Below are positions 1-7,815 of a stretch of DNA of 58,570 nucleotides, piece by piece. The first letter of the stretch is position 1. The number at the start of each line of letters is the position of its first letter. The notes under the pieces were generated by a model. That model was not told where the DNA came from, ran no database searches, and was given only the letters and a program-made list of their open reading frames with translations. Source of the DNA: an uncultured Paracoccaceae bacterium (lineage in GTDB: Bacteria > Pseudomonadota > Alphaproteobacteria > Rhodobacterales > Rhodobacteraceae); the NCBI GenBank assembly GCA_934500835.1, contig CAKSTR010000015.1, positions 1-58,570 on the forward strand, in the 5' to 3' direction. The translations under genes and the position numbers were made by a program.

Positions 1-253
1 AAAGCAAGCAGCTTAGACCCAGAAATCAACCCAAGGACTCTCTCAAACGCTGGAGGGAACACGGGGCTCAGGTCAGCCGGAGCATCTGGGCCGCATTGAT
101 CGGCTGGTCGCCCTGCGCAAAGACATTGCCGCCCAAGCGCCCGCACCGAAACGCCATCCTTTACCGCTGATCGACGGCCGAGGAAGCTGCCTGGCTGGAA
201 AAGGCAACTTCCCCCGTCAGCCCGCTTTTCGGAAGTGACTGCATCCCCGTCGG
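1..253. other. no assignable gene
   Basis: I could not assign a gene to this stretch. Short open frames on the plus strand run through it, but none has a recognisable motif. It lies downstream of the minus-strand metal ATPase, so it may be the end of a neighbouring gene or non-coding sequence. Confidence 0.4.
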
Positions 254-2194
254 TCAGGCGGGCTGCGCTGCACCGGGCAGCGGCGGCGCGCTTGAGGGCG
301 TCTTGGGCCGGCGGATCGGGTCCGACAGCAACCGCAGCCCGTTCAGCACCACCAGCACGGTGCCGCCCTCATGGCCCAGCACCACCAGCGGCAGCGGCAG
401 ATCGAAGAACAGCCCGCCGATGACCAGAACCACCATGGCGCCGATGGCGAAGGTCAGGTTCTGCCGGATCACCCTTGACGTTCGGCGCGACAGGCGGTGC
501 GCGTCCGCAAGCCGCTCCATATCCTCGGACAGCAGCGCCACATCGGCGGCCTGAAGCGCCACCTCGGACCCGGCCGCGCCCATGGCGATGCCGACATCGG
601 CGCGGGCCAGCGCGGCGGCGTCGTTCACGCCGTCGCCGACAAAGGCGACGCGGCCGGCTGCGGCCAGTTCGCCAACCGCGCGAACCTTGTCCTGTGGCAG
701 CATTCCGGCATGAGTCTCTTCGGGCCCCAGCCCAAGCCGGGCGCCGATGCGCAGCGCCACCGGCCTGCGATCCCCGGTCATCATGACGATACGGCGGACA
801 CCACTGTCGCGCAGGGCCGCGATTGCCCCGGCGGAACTGGCGCGCGCCTCATCCGCCACGCTGACGGCGCCCAGCACGGTGGCGCCGCGACCCAGATAGA
901 CCACCGTGTTGGCCCCATCCGCCAGCGCCTGCAACGCGGGGTGATCCGTTGCGGCCTTCATGTCCTCGGCAAGATAGGTATTGCCCGCCCAAACCGGGCC
1001 AAGCGCATCGGACCCTTCGATGCCGATGCCCGGCCGGGCGTTCACATCGGCCACCTGCGCCGGATCAAGCCCGCGGCTGGCGACCTCGCGGCGGATCGCG
1101 GCGGCGATATGATGCTCGGACTGCGCCTCCAGCCCCGCCAGCAGCGACAGGAACCCGGCCTCGTCGCCATCCAGCGCGACGATTTCCGTCACCTCGGCGC
1201 GGCCTGTGGTCAGGGTGCCGGTCTTGTCGAAGGCGAAGGTATCGACCTCGGCCAGCGTCTCCAGCGCGCCGCCGCCCTTGAACAGCACACCGCCCCGCGC
1301 CGCCGCCGAAAGGGCCGACAGGATGGCGGCGGGAACCGAGATGACGATGGCGCAGGGGCTGGCGGCGACCAGCAGCGTGGCGGCGCGGTAAAGCGCAAGT
1401 TCCCAGTCATTGCCCAGCCAGCAGAACGTGGCGAAGGCGATCGCCGCACCCGCCAGCACCGCGACCGTGTAGCGTTGGCCGAACCATTCGCTGAACCGCT
1501 CGGACGGCGCGCGGGCGGCCTGCGCCTCGGTCACCAGGCGGATCATGCGGGCGATGGTGCTGTCGCTGACGCTGCGCGTGACTTCGACCTCCAGCACGCC
1601 GTCCAGATTGATCGTGGCCTCGAAGACCTGCGCGCCGGCCTCCTTTGACACGGGCATGGATTCGCCGGTGATATTGGCCTCGTCGATGCCGCCGCGTCCG
1701 GTGACGACCACGCCATCGCTGGGCACCCTGGCGCCGGGGCGCAGCACCACCACATCGCCGACGGCCAGCACCTCGGCGGGGACTTCCTCCACAGCGCCGT
1801 TGGCGGTCTTGCGCAAGGCGGTCTCGGGGCGCAGCGCCATCAGCGCCTCGATGGCGCGGCGGGCCCGGCCAAGCGCGCGTTCCTCCAGTGTGGTCGAGAT
1901 GCTGAACAGCGTCAGCAATACTGCACCCTCGAACGGGGCGCCGACGATGGCGGCGGCGATGGCGGCGACGATCATCAACAGGTCGATGTCCAGCACGCGC
2001 GCGCGCCACAGTTCCGACAGCGCGCGCCAGCCGGTGGGCAGGCCGCCAGCCAGATAGACGAGCACCAGCCCCGGCAGCTCCAGCGCGTCGAACGCTCCGC
2101 CGGGCAGCCACCTGCCGGCCGCCGCCATTGCCATGCCGAGCACGGTGAGGAGCGAAAGAGACAGGGACAGGTCAAGGGATGGAAAGCGCTTCAT
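254..2194 (-). CDS. P1B-4-type heavy-metal-transporting P-type ATPase
   Basis: Inner-membrane pump that would export a transition metal with ATP. The 646-residue protein has the actuator TGES loop, the phosphorylation motif DKTGTLT (about residues 323-329) and the hinge GDGVND (about 520-525). The metal site is diagnostic: SPC in the fourth core helix (about 279-281) and HEGGT in a C-terminal helix (about 608-612). That pair defines the P1B-4 group (CoaT/CtpD/PfeT-like; Co, Fe or Zn), not the CPC pumps for Cu or Zn/Cd. No N-terminal metal-binding domain is present, as usual for this group. The HP locus reads SEHHIA, not SEHP. I chose the ATG at 2194 because AGGAA lies 7 bases upstream; a TTG at 2266, whose first two bases are shared with the previous gene's stop codon, would add 24 residues. 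It is last in the minus-strand run below the b561 gene. The exact metal is not shown by sequence. Confidence 0.9.
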   Translation of the reverse strand: MKRFPSLDLSLSLSLLTVLGMAMAAAGRWLPGGAFDALELPGLVLVYLAGGLPTGWRALSELWRARVLDIDLLMIVAAIAAAIVGAPFEGAVLLTLFSISTTLEERALGRARRAIEALMALRPETALRKTANGAVEEVPAEVLAVGDVVVLRPGARVPSDGVVVTGRGGIDEANITGESMPVSKEAGAQVFEATINLDGVLEVEVTRSVSDSTIARMIRLVTEAQAARAPSERFSEWFGQRYTVAVLAGAAIAFATFCWLGNDWELALYRAATLLVAASPCAIVISVPAAILSALSAAARGGVLFKGGGALETLAEVDTFAFDKTGTLTTGRAEVTEIVALDGDEAGFLSLLAGLEAQSEHHIAAAIRREVASRGLDPAQVADVNARPGIGIEGSDALGPVWAGNTYLAEDMKAATDHPALQALADGANTVVYLGRGATVLGAVSVADEARASSAGAIAALRDSGVRRIVMMTGDRRPVALRIGARLGLGPEETHAGMLPQDKVRAVGELAAAGRVAFVGDGVNDAAALARADVGIAMGAAGSEVALQAADVALLSEDMERLADAHRLSRRTSRVIRQNLTFAIGAMVVLVIGGLFFDLPLPLVVLGHEGGTVLVVLNGLRLLSDPIRRPKTPSSAPPLPGAAQPA

Positions 2195-2262
2195 GTCGGG
2201 TTCCTGGCTGGCGAGGTCGCGGCCGCTGGCCGCTTTGCTGGCTGGGTGGGTGGGGGAATGGA

Positions 2263-2643
2263 TCAATCGGCTGGCTCATGGCACCGCAAGGCGAGGATGG
2301 CGACGGCGATCCAGACGGCGCTGCGCAGGATCATCGCACCCATGGTGCGTGCTTCCCATGCGCCGCCGGCACCGACATGCCACAGAAAGGCAGCGAAGAC
2401 GGCCACCGTGGCCGTGGCAATGGCAACCGCCAGCATCGGTGCCCAGCCCGCGCCGCGCCAAAGGCCGATCCCGGCCAGGACATAGGCGAAGCCGGCGACG
2501 AAGTTGAACCACAGCACGAATGGCACCACTGCGCCCATATCGACGCCGCCGAACAGCGCCCTGCCGCCCGAAACGATGGTCAGCAGGCCGAAGATCATCG
2601 CAACGGCGGCGGTAACGGTCTGGCTGCGCGGTCTTCTCGTCAC
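2263..2643 (-). CDS. small four-helix membrane protein
   Basis: A 126-residue hydrophobic protein with about four membrane segments; I do not recognise the family. The GTG start at 2643 is preferred because GGAGG sits 5 bases upstream. An ATG at 2703 would add 20 polar residues with no clear ribosome site. It lies between the cytochrome b561 gene and the P1B-4 ATPase on the same strand, so a role linked to metal or redox stress at the membrane is possible but is only inference from position. A charged N-terminus (TRRPR) is followed directly by the first helix. Confidence 0.65.
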   Translation of the reverse strand: MTRRPRSQTVTAAVAMIFGLLTIVSGGRALFGGVDMGAVVPFVLWFNFVAGFAYVLAGIGLWRGAGWAPMLAVAIATATVAVFAAFLWHVGAGGAWEARTMGAMILRSAVWIAVAILALRCHEPAD

Positions 2644-2739
2644 GTCTGCCTCCGGAGTTAGGGGTTTGAGGAGCGGCCGGGCGGGTGTGGTCCGGCCTAC
2701 CATGGTTTGCGGGTTGCGGCGCGCGGAACGGACCCCGCC

Positions 2740-3222
2740 TCAGGCCCGGCCCAGCATGCGCCGCAGCACATCGGTCCTGAGCCAGAAATGATGGTAAAGT
2801 GCGGCGAGGATATGCAGGAGGACCAGCGGAACCAGCGCCAGCCGCGCGATGGAATGGGCCTCGCCGATTGCCTCGATACCGGAAATCCACGCCGCCATTC
2901 CCGAAAGCGCCATCAAGATCAGCAGGAGGTTGAGGGCGGCATGCATCCCCGTGGCCATAACCCTCAGGGCCGGATGCTCGCCTTCCGGCAGGCCGGGAAC
3001 GCCGCGCCGACGGCGCAGCTTCAGCCGCCACAACACCAGCACGAGGATCAGCGCGCCGGCAATGGCGTGGGGATTGATTGTCGGCTGGTTCGGCAGCGTG
3101 CCCTCCGTCCGCCCTTCCCATACCTTGACGATGCCCTCATGCATGAGGATCTGGAAAAAGACGAGGGCCGCAATCGTCCAGTGCAGGATGATCTGGGTTC
3201 CGGAATAGGATGTCGGTTGCAT
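2740..3222 (-). CDS. cytochrome b561 family protein
   Basis: A 160-residue inner-membrane b-type cytochrome of the prokaryotic b561 (YodB/CybB-like) family. Four hydrophobic segments carry the expected histidines: one in the first helix (ILHWTI), one near NPHAIAG, one in GMHAALN and a C-terminal group in LVLLHILAALYHHF. These would bind two haems and pass electrons from quinol to a periplasmic acceptor. The length fits the family. It sits 113 bases below the ABC ATPase gene and above the small membrane protein and P1B-4 pump. The acceptor is unknown. Confidence 0.88.
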   Translation of the reverse strand: MQPTSYSGTQIILHWTIAALVFFQILMHEGIVKVWEGRTEGTLPNQPTINPHAIAGALILVLVLWRLKLRRRRGVPGLPEGEHPALRVMATGMHAALNLLLILMALSGMAAWISGIEAIGEAHSIARLALVPLVLLHILAALYHHFWLRTDVLRRMLGRA

Positions 3223-3335
3223 CTTGGTTACGCCTTTTCAAAGTCGCGTATGGTTTCACACTCGGTCAGTGTCGTGCGACACCCGATCCGCCGCGGGTAT
3301 GCCGGTGGCGAGGATCGGCGTGTGAGGTCTTGTGG

Positions 3336-4055
3336 TCATGTCTGCCTCCCAGCTCCTGCCTGTGGCGCGCTAACCAGATGGCCGTCGCGCAGGTGTATCA
3401 GGCGGTCGAAGCGGTCGAAGATCTTTTCGTCATGGGTGACGGTTACGATGCAGGCTTCCTGCTCGACCGCGAGCTTGCGCATGAGGTCCATCACCAGCCC
3501 GGCCCGCGCGCCGTCGAGCGCGGCAGTGGGTTCGTCGGCAAGGATGATGCGGGGGCGGTTGGCCAGCGCACGGGCAATCGCCACGCGCTGGGCTTCGCCG
3601 CCTGACAGAAGCGCCGGCTTGACCATCGCGCGGTGGCCGACCTCCAGGTAGTCCAGCAGTTCGCGCGCGCGCGCCCGGCCCTCCTCGGTGGGACAGCCGG
3701 CAAGATCGAGCACGACAGCGACATTCTCTTGCGCGGTCAGGAAAGGCAGCAGGTTGTGGCTCTGGAAGATGAAGCCGATCTTGTCGAGACGAAGCCGCCT
3801 CAGGTCGCGCCGCAGCCATTTGCCGTCGAACACCGGCTCACCGTCCAGCACCACCCGTCCCGCCGAGGGGGCGAGAATGCAGCCGATGATGTTGAGCAGC
3901 GTCGTCTTGCCCGAACCGGAAGGGCCGAGCAGCGCGATCACCTCGCCGGCCCGGACGGTCAGATCGACCGCCCGCAGGGCATCGACGCGGGTTTCGCCCT
4001 CGCCGAAATGCTTGGCCACGTTCGAGACCTCGATGAGGATGTCGCCGAGCGCCAT
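3336..4055 (-). CDS. ABC transporter ATP-binding protein (MacB/DevA-like)
   Basis: A 239-residue ATPase that would energise the adjoining FtsX-like permease. Walker A is GPSGSGKTT, the Q-loop is in FIFQSHNLLPF, the ABC signature is LLSGGEAQRVAIARAL, and Walker B is IILADEPTAALD followed by the H-loop in VTVTHDEKIF. The reading frame stays open far upstream into the permease gene, but the true start is the ATG at 4055, 3 bases after the permease stop at 4061, with GGGAG upstream. This spacing points to translational coupling. With the permease and HlyD-type adaptor it forms a DevBCA/MacAB-like exporter. Confidence 0.9.
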   Translation of the reverse strand: MALGDILIEVSNVAKHFGEGETRVDALRAVDLTVRAGEVIALLGPSGSGKTTLLNIIGCILAPSAGRVVLDGEPVFDGKWLRRDLRRLRLDKIGFIFQSHNLLPFLTAQENVAVVLDLAGCPTEEGRARARELLDYLEVGHRAMVKPALLSGGEAQRVAIARALANRPRIILADEPTAALDGARAGLVMDLMRKLAVEQEACIVTVTHDEKIFDRFDRLIHLRDGHLVSAPQAGAGRQT

Positions 4056-4060
4056 GTCGG

Positions 4061-5194
4061 TCAGCTCCCGAGCGCGGTGGCCGGGTCGACCTTCATCGCC
4101 GCCCGCACGCCGAGCGCCGAGGATAGAAGGCAGACGGCGGCGATGATGCCGGCAAGGACCATGACGTTGAACGGCTCCAGCACCACGCGACGGGGAAAAT
4201 AGTCCTTCACCGCAAGGATCAGCATCAGCCCGATCCCCCAGCCTGAGGCGCCGAGGATCAGCGCCTGCTGCACGATCAGCGCGATGATGGTGCGGTCGGG
4301 CGCGCCGATCAGCTTCAGCGTGGCGATCTGCTTCAGCTTCTCCATGGTCATCGTGTAGATGATGAGGGCGATCACCACGGCGCTGACGGACAGGAGGATG
4401 CCGAGGAACAGCCCGATCTGGCGGCGCGCCTTGTCGACCACCGAGGCGAGCAGCAGTTCCTCCTGTTCGGCCTGGGTGATGGCGGCGAGGTGCTTCCACT
4501 GGCGCACGGTCGCGGTCAGCAGATCGACATCGGCGCCCGGCGACATGCGAGCGATGACGGCTGCGACCGAGGCGGACTTGACGGAATCCGCCCCGCGCGC
4601 CGCCTGCACCCGCTGGGCGGCGGGGTCGAGTTCAGTCTGCAGCGCCATCGCATCGGCCAGCGTCATATAGACCGCCGGATCGCCGCCCGAATTCATTGCC
4701 CCCTCGACCAGCCCGACCACGGTGAAGCGGTTGCGGCCGAGCCGGATGCTTTCTCCGGGCTGCAGGCCGGTCTCGCGGTCGGCCACCAGCTCGAAATGGC
4801 CGGCGCCGATGCCGCGCCCCTCGGCGATCGCCCGCGGCCCGCCGGGACGGCCCGGCTCGTAGCCGACGACATAGAGTCTGAGCGTACGTCCGGCATGGGG
4901 TGCCTCGACGTTCTGATAGTTGATGGCGCCGGCCTCGGCCACGCCGGGCATCCGCACCACCGCGTCGCGCGTGTCGGCGGGAATGCTGGAGGCTTCCGCG
5001 AACGGCCCCTTGGTGCCGGCCTCGACCACCCAGACATCGGCCGCCGGCGCCTTCACCACCGCCAGCGCGTCAGAGACGAGGCCGTTATAGATGCCGATCA
5101 TCGCCAGGACGACCGTCATCAGCAGCCCCAGCCCGAAACAGGTGAGGACGAAGCGGAATAGCCCGTGGCGAATGTCCTTGAGCGCGAGGTTCAT
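4061..5194 (-). CDS. FtsX-like ABC transporter permease (DevC/MacB type)
   Basis: A 377-residue membrane protein with an N-terminal helix (after MNLALKDIRHGLFRF), a periplasmic domain of about 230 residues, and three C-terminal helices, the layout of MacB/DevC permeases. It has no ATPase domain; that is the next gene. Its ATG overlaps the end of the adaptor gene by 4 bases. With the adaptor and ATPase it probably forms a tripartite exporter of a hydrophobic or amphipathic compound. The substrate is not evident. Confidence 0.87.
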   Translation of the reverse strand: MNLALKDIRHGLFRFVLTCFGLGLLMTVVLAMIGIYNGLVSDALAVVKAPAADVWVVEAGTKGPFAEASSIPADTRDAVVRMPGVAEAGAINYQNVEAPHAGRTLRLYVVGYEPGRPGGPRAIAEGRGIGAGHFELVADRETGLQPGESIRLGRNRFTVVGLVEGAMNSGGDPAVYMTLADAMALQTELDPAAQRVQAARGADSVKSASVAAVIARMSPGADVDLLTATVRQWKHLAAITQAEQEELLLASVVDKARRQIGLFLGILLSVSAVVIALIIYTMTMEKLKQIATLKLIGAPDRTIIALIVQQALILGASGWGIGLMLILAVKDYFPRRVVLEPFNVMVLAGIIAAVCLLSSALGVRAAMKVDPATALGS

Positions 5195-6336
5195 GGTGCC
5201 TCGCTGACGCGAGCGCGCCGGCCCTCTGCTGCGCCTTTGGGCGGGCTGGCGACGATGGCGGCTCCTTCGGGCAGTCCGCCCGTGACCTCGACGCGGCCGC
5301 GATCATCGCGGACGCCGAGGGTCAACTCCACCCGCGCGAGGCGGCCGTCTTGCACCGCCCAGACCGTGCCGCGATGGCCGTCGAAGCCGGTGATCGCGAC
5401 CTCGGGCACCATCAGCGCGGTCGTTCGTGTGCCGGTCAGGATGCGCACTTCGGCCTGTTCGCCAAGAAACATCTCGGCGGGGCAGTCGGCGCAGGTCAGC
5501 CAGACGCGGCGTTCTTCGTTAACCCGGTCGCTTTCGATGCCGATGCGGGCGATGGTGCCATGGAATTCGGCCGAAGGCTGCGACCGCAGCCGGATCGTGC
5601 CCGGCTGGCCCAGGGCAAGCTGGCCGGCACGTTCTTCATCGACATAGGCCTGGACCCAGATGGTGGCCGGGTCGATCAGGGTGAAGATCGCATCGCCGGC
5701 CTTCACCACTGTGCCCGACTCGGCATGGCGCGCGACGATCAGGGCGTCATAGGGCGCAAGCAGCCGGTGATGGGCGAGAATGGCTTCCTCCTGCCGCAGT
5801 GCGGCCGCCGCATCAAGGCTCAGTGCCCGTATCACTGCCACATCAGCCTCGGCCACGGCCAGATCTGCGCGGGCCACGTCTTCGTCGCGTTGCGCTTCCT
5901 CGGCGCGTTGGATCGATGCGATATCACGCTGTGCCAACCCCTGCTGACGGCGGTTCGCCGCTTCGCGCTCGTCCAGAACGGCACGGGCGCGCACGACGGC
6001 TGCGGTGGCCTTGGCAAGATTGGCCTCATTGGCCGTCACCGCTGCCCCCGCGCGGGCAACGCGCGCTTCCTGCTCGGCAGAGTGAAGGACGGCCAGTTCC
6101 TGCCCCTTGGCCACGCTGTCCCCGGCATCGGCCGCCAGCGAGGTCAGGGTAGCGCCCACCTCGAAGCCGACACGGCTGAGTATCCGCGCCTCGACGGTGC
6201 CGAGCCCGTAGATACGAAGATCCACATCATGTTCGGGCTGAACGACCCCCACCGTCAGCGGGCGTTCGGTGAAGAACAGAAATGCGGCAGCGACAGCCGC
6301 CGCCAGAAGAAGACCCGACAGCCAGATGCGCCGCAT
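5191..6336 (-). CDS. HlyD/MFP-type periplasmic adaptor subunit
   Basis: A 381-residue membrane-fusion protein. A single N-terminal hydrophobic anchor (LLLAAAVAAAFLFF) is followed by a lipoyl-like half (GATLTSLAADAGDSVAKGQEL), a long alanine-rich coiled coil (about residues 90-190), and beta-barrel and membrane-proximal domains. It would bridge the inner-membrane permease to an outer-membrane channel. It starts 4 bases below the TetR gene stop and overlaps the permease start by 4 bases, so the tetR-adaptor-permease-ATPase order is one tight operon. No outer-membrane channel gene is present nearby. Confidence 0.88.
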   Translation of the reverse strand: MRRIWLSGLLLAAAVAAAFLFFTERPLTVGVVQPEHDVDLRIYGLGTVEARILSRVGFEVGATLTSLAADAGDSVAKGQELAVLHSAEQEARVARAGAAVTANEANLAKATAAVVRARAVLDEREAANRRQQGLAQRDIASIQRAEEAQRDEDVARADLAVAEADVAVIRALSLDAAAALRQEEAILAHHRLLAPYDALIVARHAESGTVVKAGDAIFTLIDPATIWVQAYVDEERAGQLALGQPGTIRLRSQPSAEFHGTIARIGIESDRVNEERRVWLTCADCPAEMFLGEQAEVRILTGTRTTALMVPEVAITGFDGHRGTVWAVQDGRLARVELTLGVRDDRGRVEVTGGLPEGAAIVASPPKGAAEGRRARVSEAP

Positions 6337-6339
6337 CGT

Positions 6340-6936
6340 CTATTCCCCTTCCGCAGCCAAAAGCCGGCACTGAGCGTCGAACAGGCGCAGTCCCTCGGAT
6401 TGCAAGTCGAAATCGCGTGCGCCGAGCGCCCAGCGGATCGCCACGCCCTGCACAAGCGACGTCAGCAGCGCCGCCGCATCATTCGCTGCGATGTCGCCGC
6501 GCAACGCGCCGGTTTTCTGGCCGGCCCCGACCTCCGTCGCCAGAAGGCCGTGGAAGATCGTGAGCCTGCCGTGAAAAGTGGTGCGCAGTTTTGCGTTGGT
6601 GACGTTCAGTTCGCGCGAAAACAGCAGCGTAGGTAGGGCAGGGGTGGCAGCGATCTGCGCGAATTGTGCGGAAATCAGTGCACGCAACCTGATGGTCGGG
6701 GTGTCTCCGAGCCGCAATGCATCCTCCCACGCCGTTGCCAGCCCCTCGGCCACATGCTCGGCAACGGCCTGCCAGAGTGCCGCCTTGGTCGGGAAGTGCC
6801 GGAACAGCGCGGCCTGTGTGACGCCGATCTGCGACGCGACTGCCCCCGTCGTCACCCGGTCCGGCCCGATCCGGTCGGCCAGGTCGAGAACGGTGGCCAC
6901 GATCTCGGCCTTGCGAAGCTCCGCTGATTTTCGCAT
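6340..6936 (-). CDS. TetR family transcriptional regulator
   Basis: A 198-residue repressor-type protein with a typical TetR N-terminal helix-turn-helix (VTTGAVASQIGVTQAALFRHFPTK, about residues 28-51) and a helical ligand-binding C-terminal half. It heads the exporter operon. AGGA lies 6 bases upstream of the ATG, and a perfect 5-bp inverted repeat (GTGAG-TG-CTCAC) lies about 20 bases before the start, consistent with autoregulation. The inducer is unknown and probably matches the exporter substrate. Confidence 0.9.
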   Translation of the reverse strand: MRKSAELRKAEIVATVLDLADRIGPDRVTTGAVASQIGVTQAALFRHFPTKAALWQAVAEHVAEGLATAWEDALRLGDTPTIRLRALISAQFAQIAATPALPTLLFSRELNVTNAKLRTTFHGRLTIFHGLLATEVGAGQKTGALRGDIAANDAAALLTSLVQGVAIRWALGARDFDLQSEGLRLFDAQCRLLAAEGE

Positions 6937-6954
6937 GGGGCGTCCTGTTAGCTA

Positions 6955-6966
6955 GTGAGTGCTCAC
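6955..6966. promoter_or_regulatory. probable TetR operator
   Basis: GTGAG-TG-CTCAC, a perfect inverted repeat just upstream of the TetR gene, resembles AcrR/TetR-type operators (GTGAG...CTCAC). Autoregulation of the exporter operon is inferred. Confidence 0.55.
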
Positions 6967-7269
6967 AAACATATTTAGGCCGCCTCATGCGATGCGTCAA
7001 TTACTGGGCATAATTTTCTGCATGCATTGATTGCCGCGACACCGGGAACAAGATGGGCAAGAGGGAGGCTGGCCTGTCTCTGCCGGCAACGCGGCGAATA
7101 CGGCAGACGACACGCAAGTTCGTCAAGCGGACGCCAAGCCGCAGCTCCGGAAAGTGCAGGGCCATCTGATTCACGTTGCCATATTGAGGGGATTACGTTT
7201 GGCGCGGGGGAGTGCCGATAACGATGGTTGCTTGCCCCCGCAACGATCATTGTCGGCGTCGATTTCAAG
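6967..7269. other. intergenic stretch without a recognisable gene
   Basis: Short open frames exist on both strands, but none shows a motif, a good ribosome site or neighbours that support it. It probably contains the promoter of the TetR operon at its left end. Confidence 0.4.
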
Positions 7270-7703
7270 CTATTCCCGACGCCAGTCGTCGGCTGTGATT
7301 GTCATCGCGAGGCTTGCCCTGGTTCCGCCGTCCATCACCTGACTCCCGCACAGGATTCGGGGAATGAGGAACAAGGCGGCGCCAAGAGCTTCGGCATGGT
7401 CGGGCGGCGCGGACCAATCGGCAATTGCATGATGCAAAGCGACGATGGACACACCAACCTCTGACATGGACGGAGAGCCTTGGCGAGTGGCAGCGGATGG
7501 GTCCACCTGACAGCCTTCGCCCGACCCAGGGTCGCCGCCTAGCATGTCGCAAAGTACCATGGCATCTACATCGCGCAAGCTGTCGGGCTCAAAAGTTGCT
7601 CGGCGATCGGATATTCAACCAAGAAACACCCCATGCCGGGGAAGATCTCGAACATCGCCTTGAAAGCCGTGCGATTGTAGCTGTGCCCATTGCCGACGAC
7701 CAT
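7270..7703 (-). pseudogene. remnant of a ThuA-like domain protein
   Basis: Two overlapping minus-strand frames together resemble a ThuA-like (trehalose-utilisation-like, class I amidotransferase fold) protein. The first frame, from an ATG at 7703, reads MVVGNGHSYNRTAFKAMFE and ends at a TAG at 7566-7568. The second frame continues with SLRDVDAMVLCDMLGG and contains GVSIVALHHAIADW, the hallmark HHA.W segment, followed by EALGAALF where GGRF is usual. A frameshift near 7580-7590 separates the halves, and the protein ends early at 7270. ThuA relatives are near 230-280 residues, so this is a decayed fragment. Confidence 0.5.
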
Positions 7704-7723
7704 CACGCGCGGACCAATTTGGC

Positions 7724-7759
7724 AGTTCAAGATGCCTATCTAGTTCAAGATGCCTATCT
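7724..7759. repeat. 18-bp tandem duplication, two copies
   Basis: The unit agttcaagatgcctatct occurs twice head to tail with no mismatch, beside the ThuA-like remnant. On the minus strand the repeat brings a TAG into the frame just ahead of the remnant. Confidence 0.9.
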
Positions 7760-7815
7760 TTACTTCCACGCTCTTGGAATATTGCGAAGTTATTTCAGAC
7801 TTCATGGATATGGCA

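Noticed and set aside
3336..4499. 387-codon reading of the ABC ATPase starting inside the permease gene
   Set aside because: The first 148 residues are low-complexity shadow sequence; the ATG at 4055 directly after the permease stop is the real start.
6975..7268. 97-codon minus-strand open frame in the gap after the TetR gene
   Set aside because: No motif, no good ribosome site and no family resemblance.
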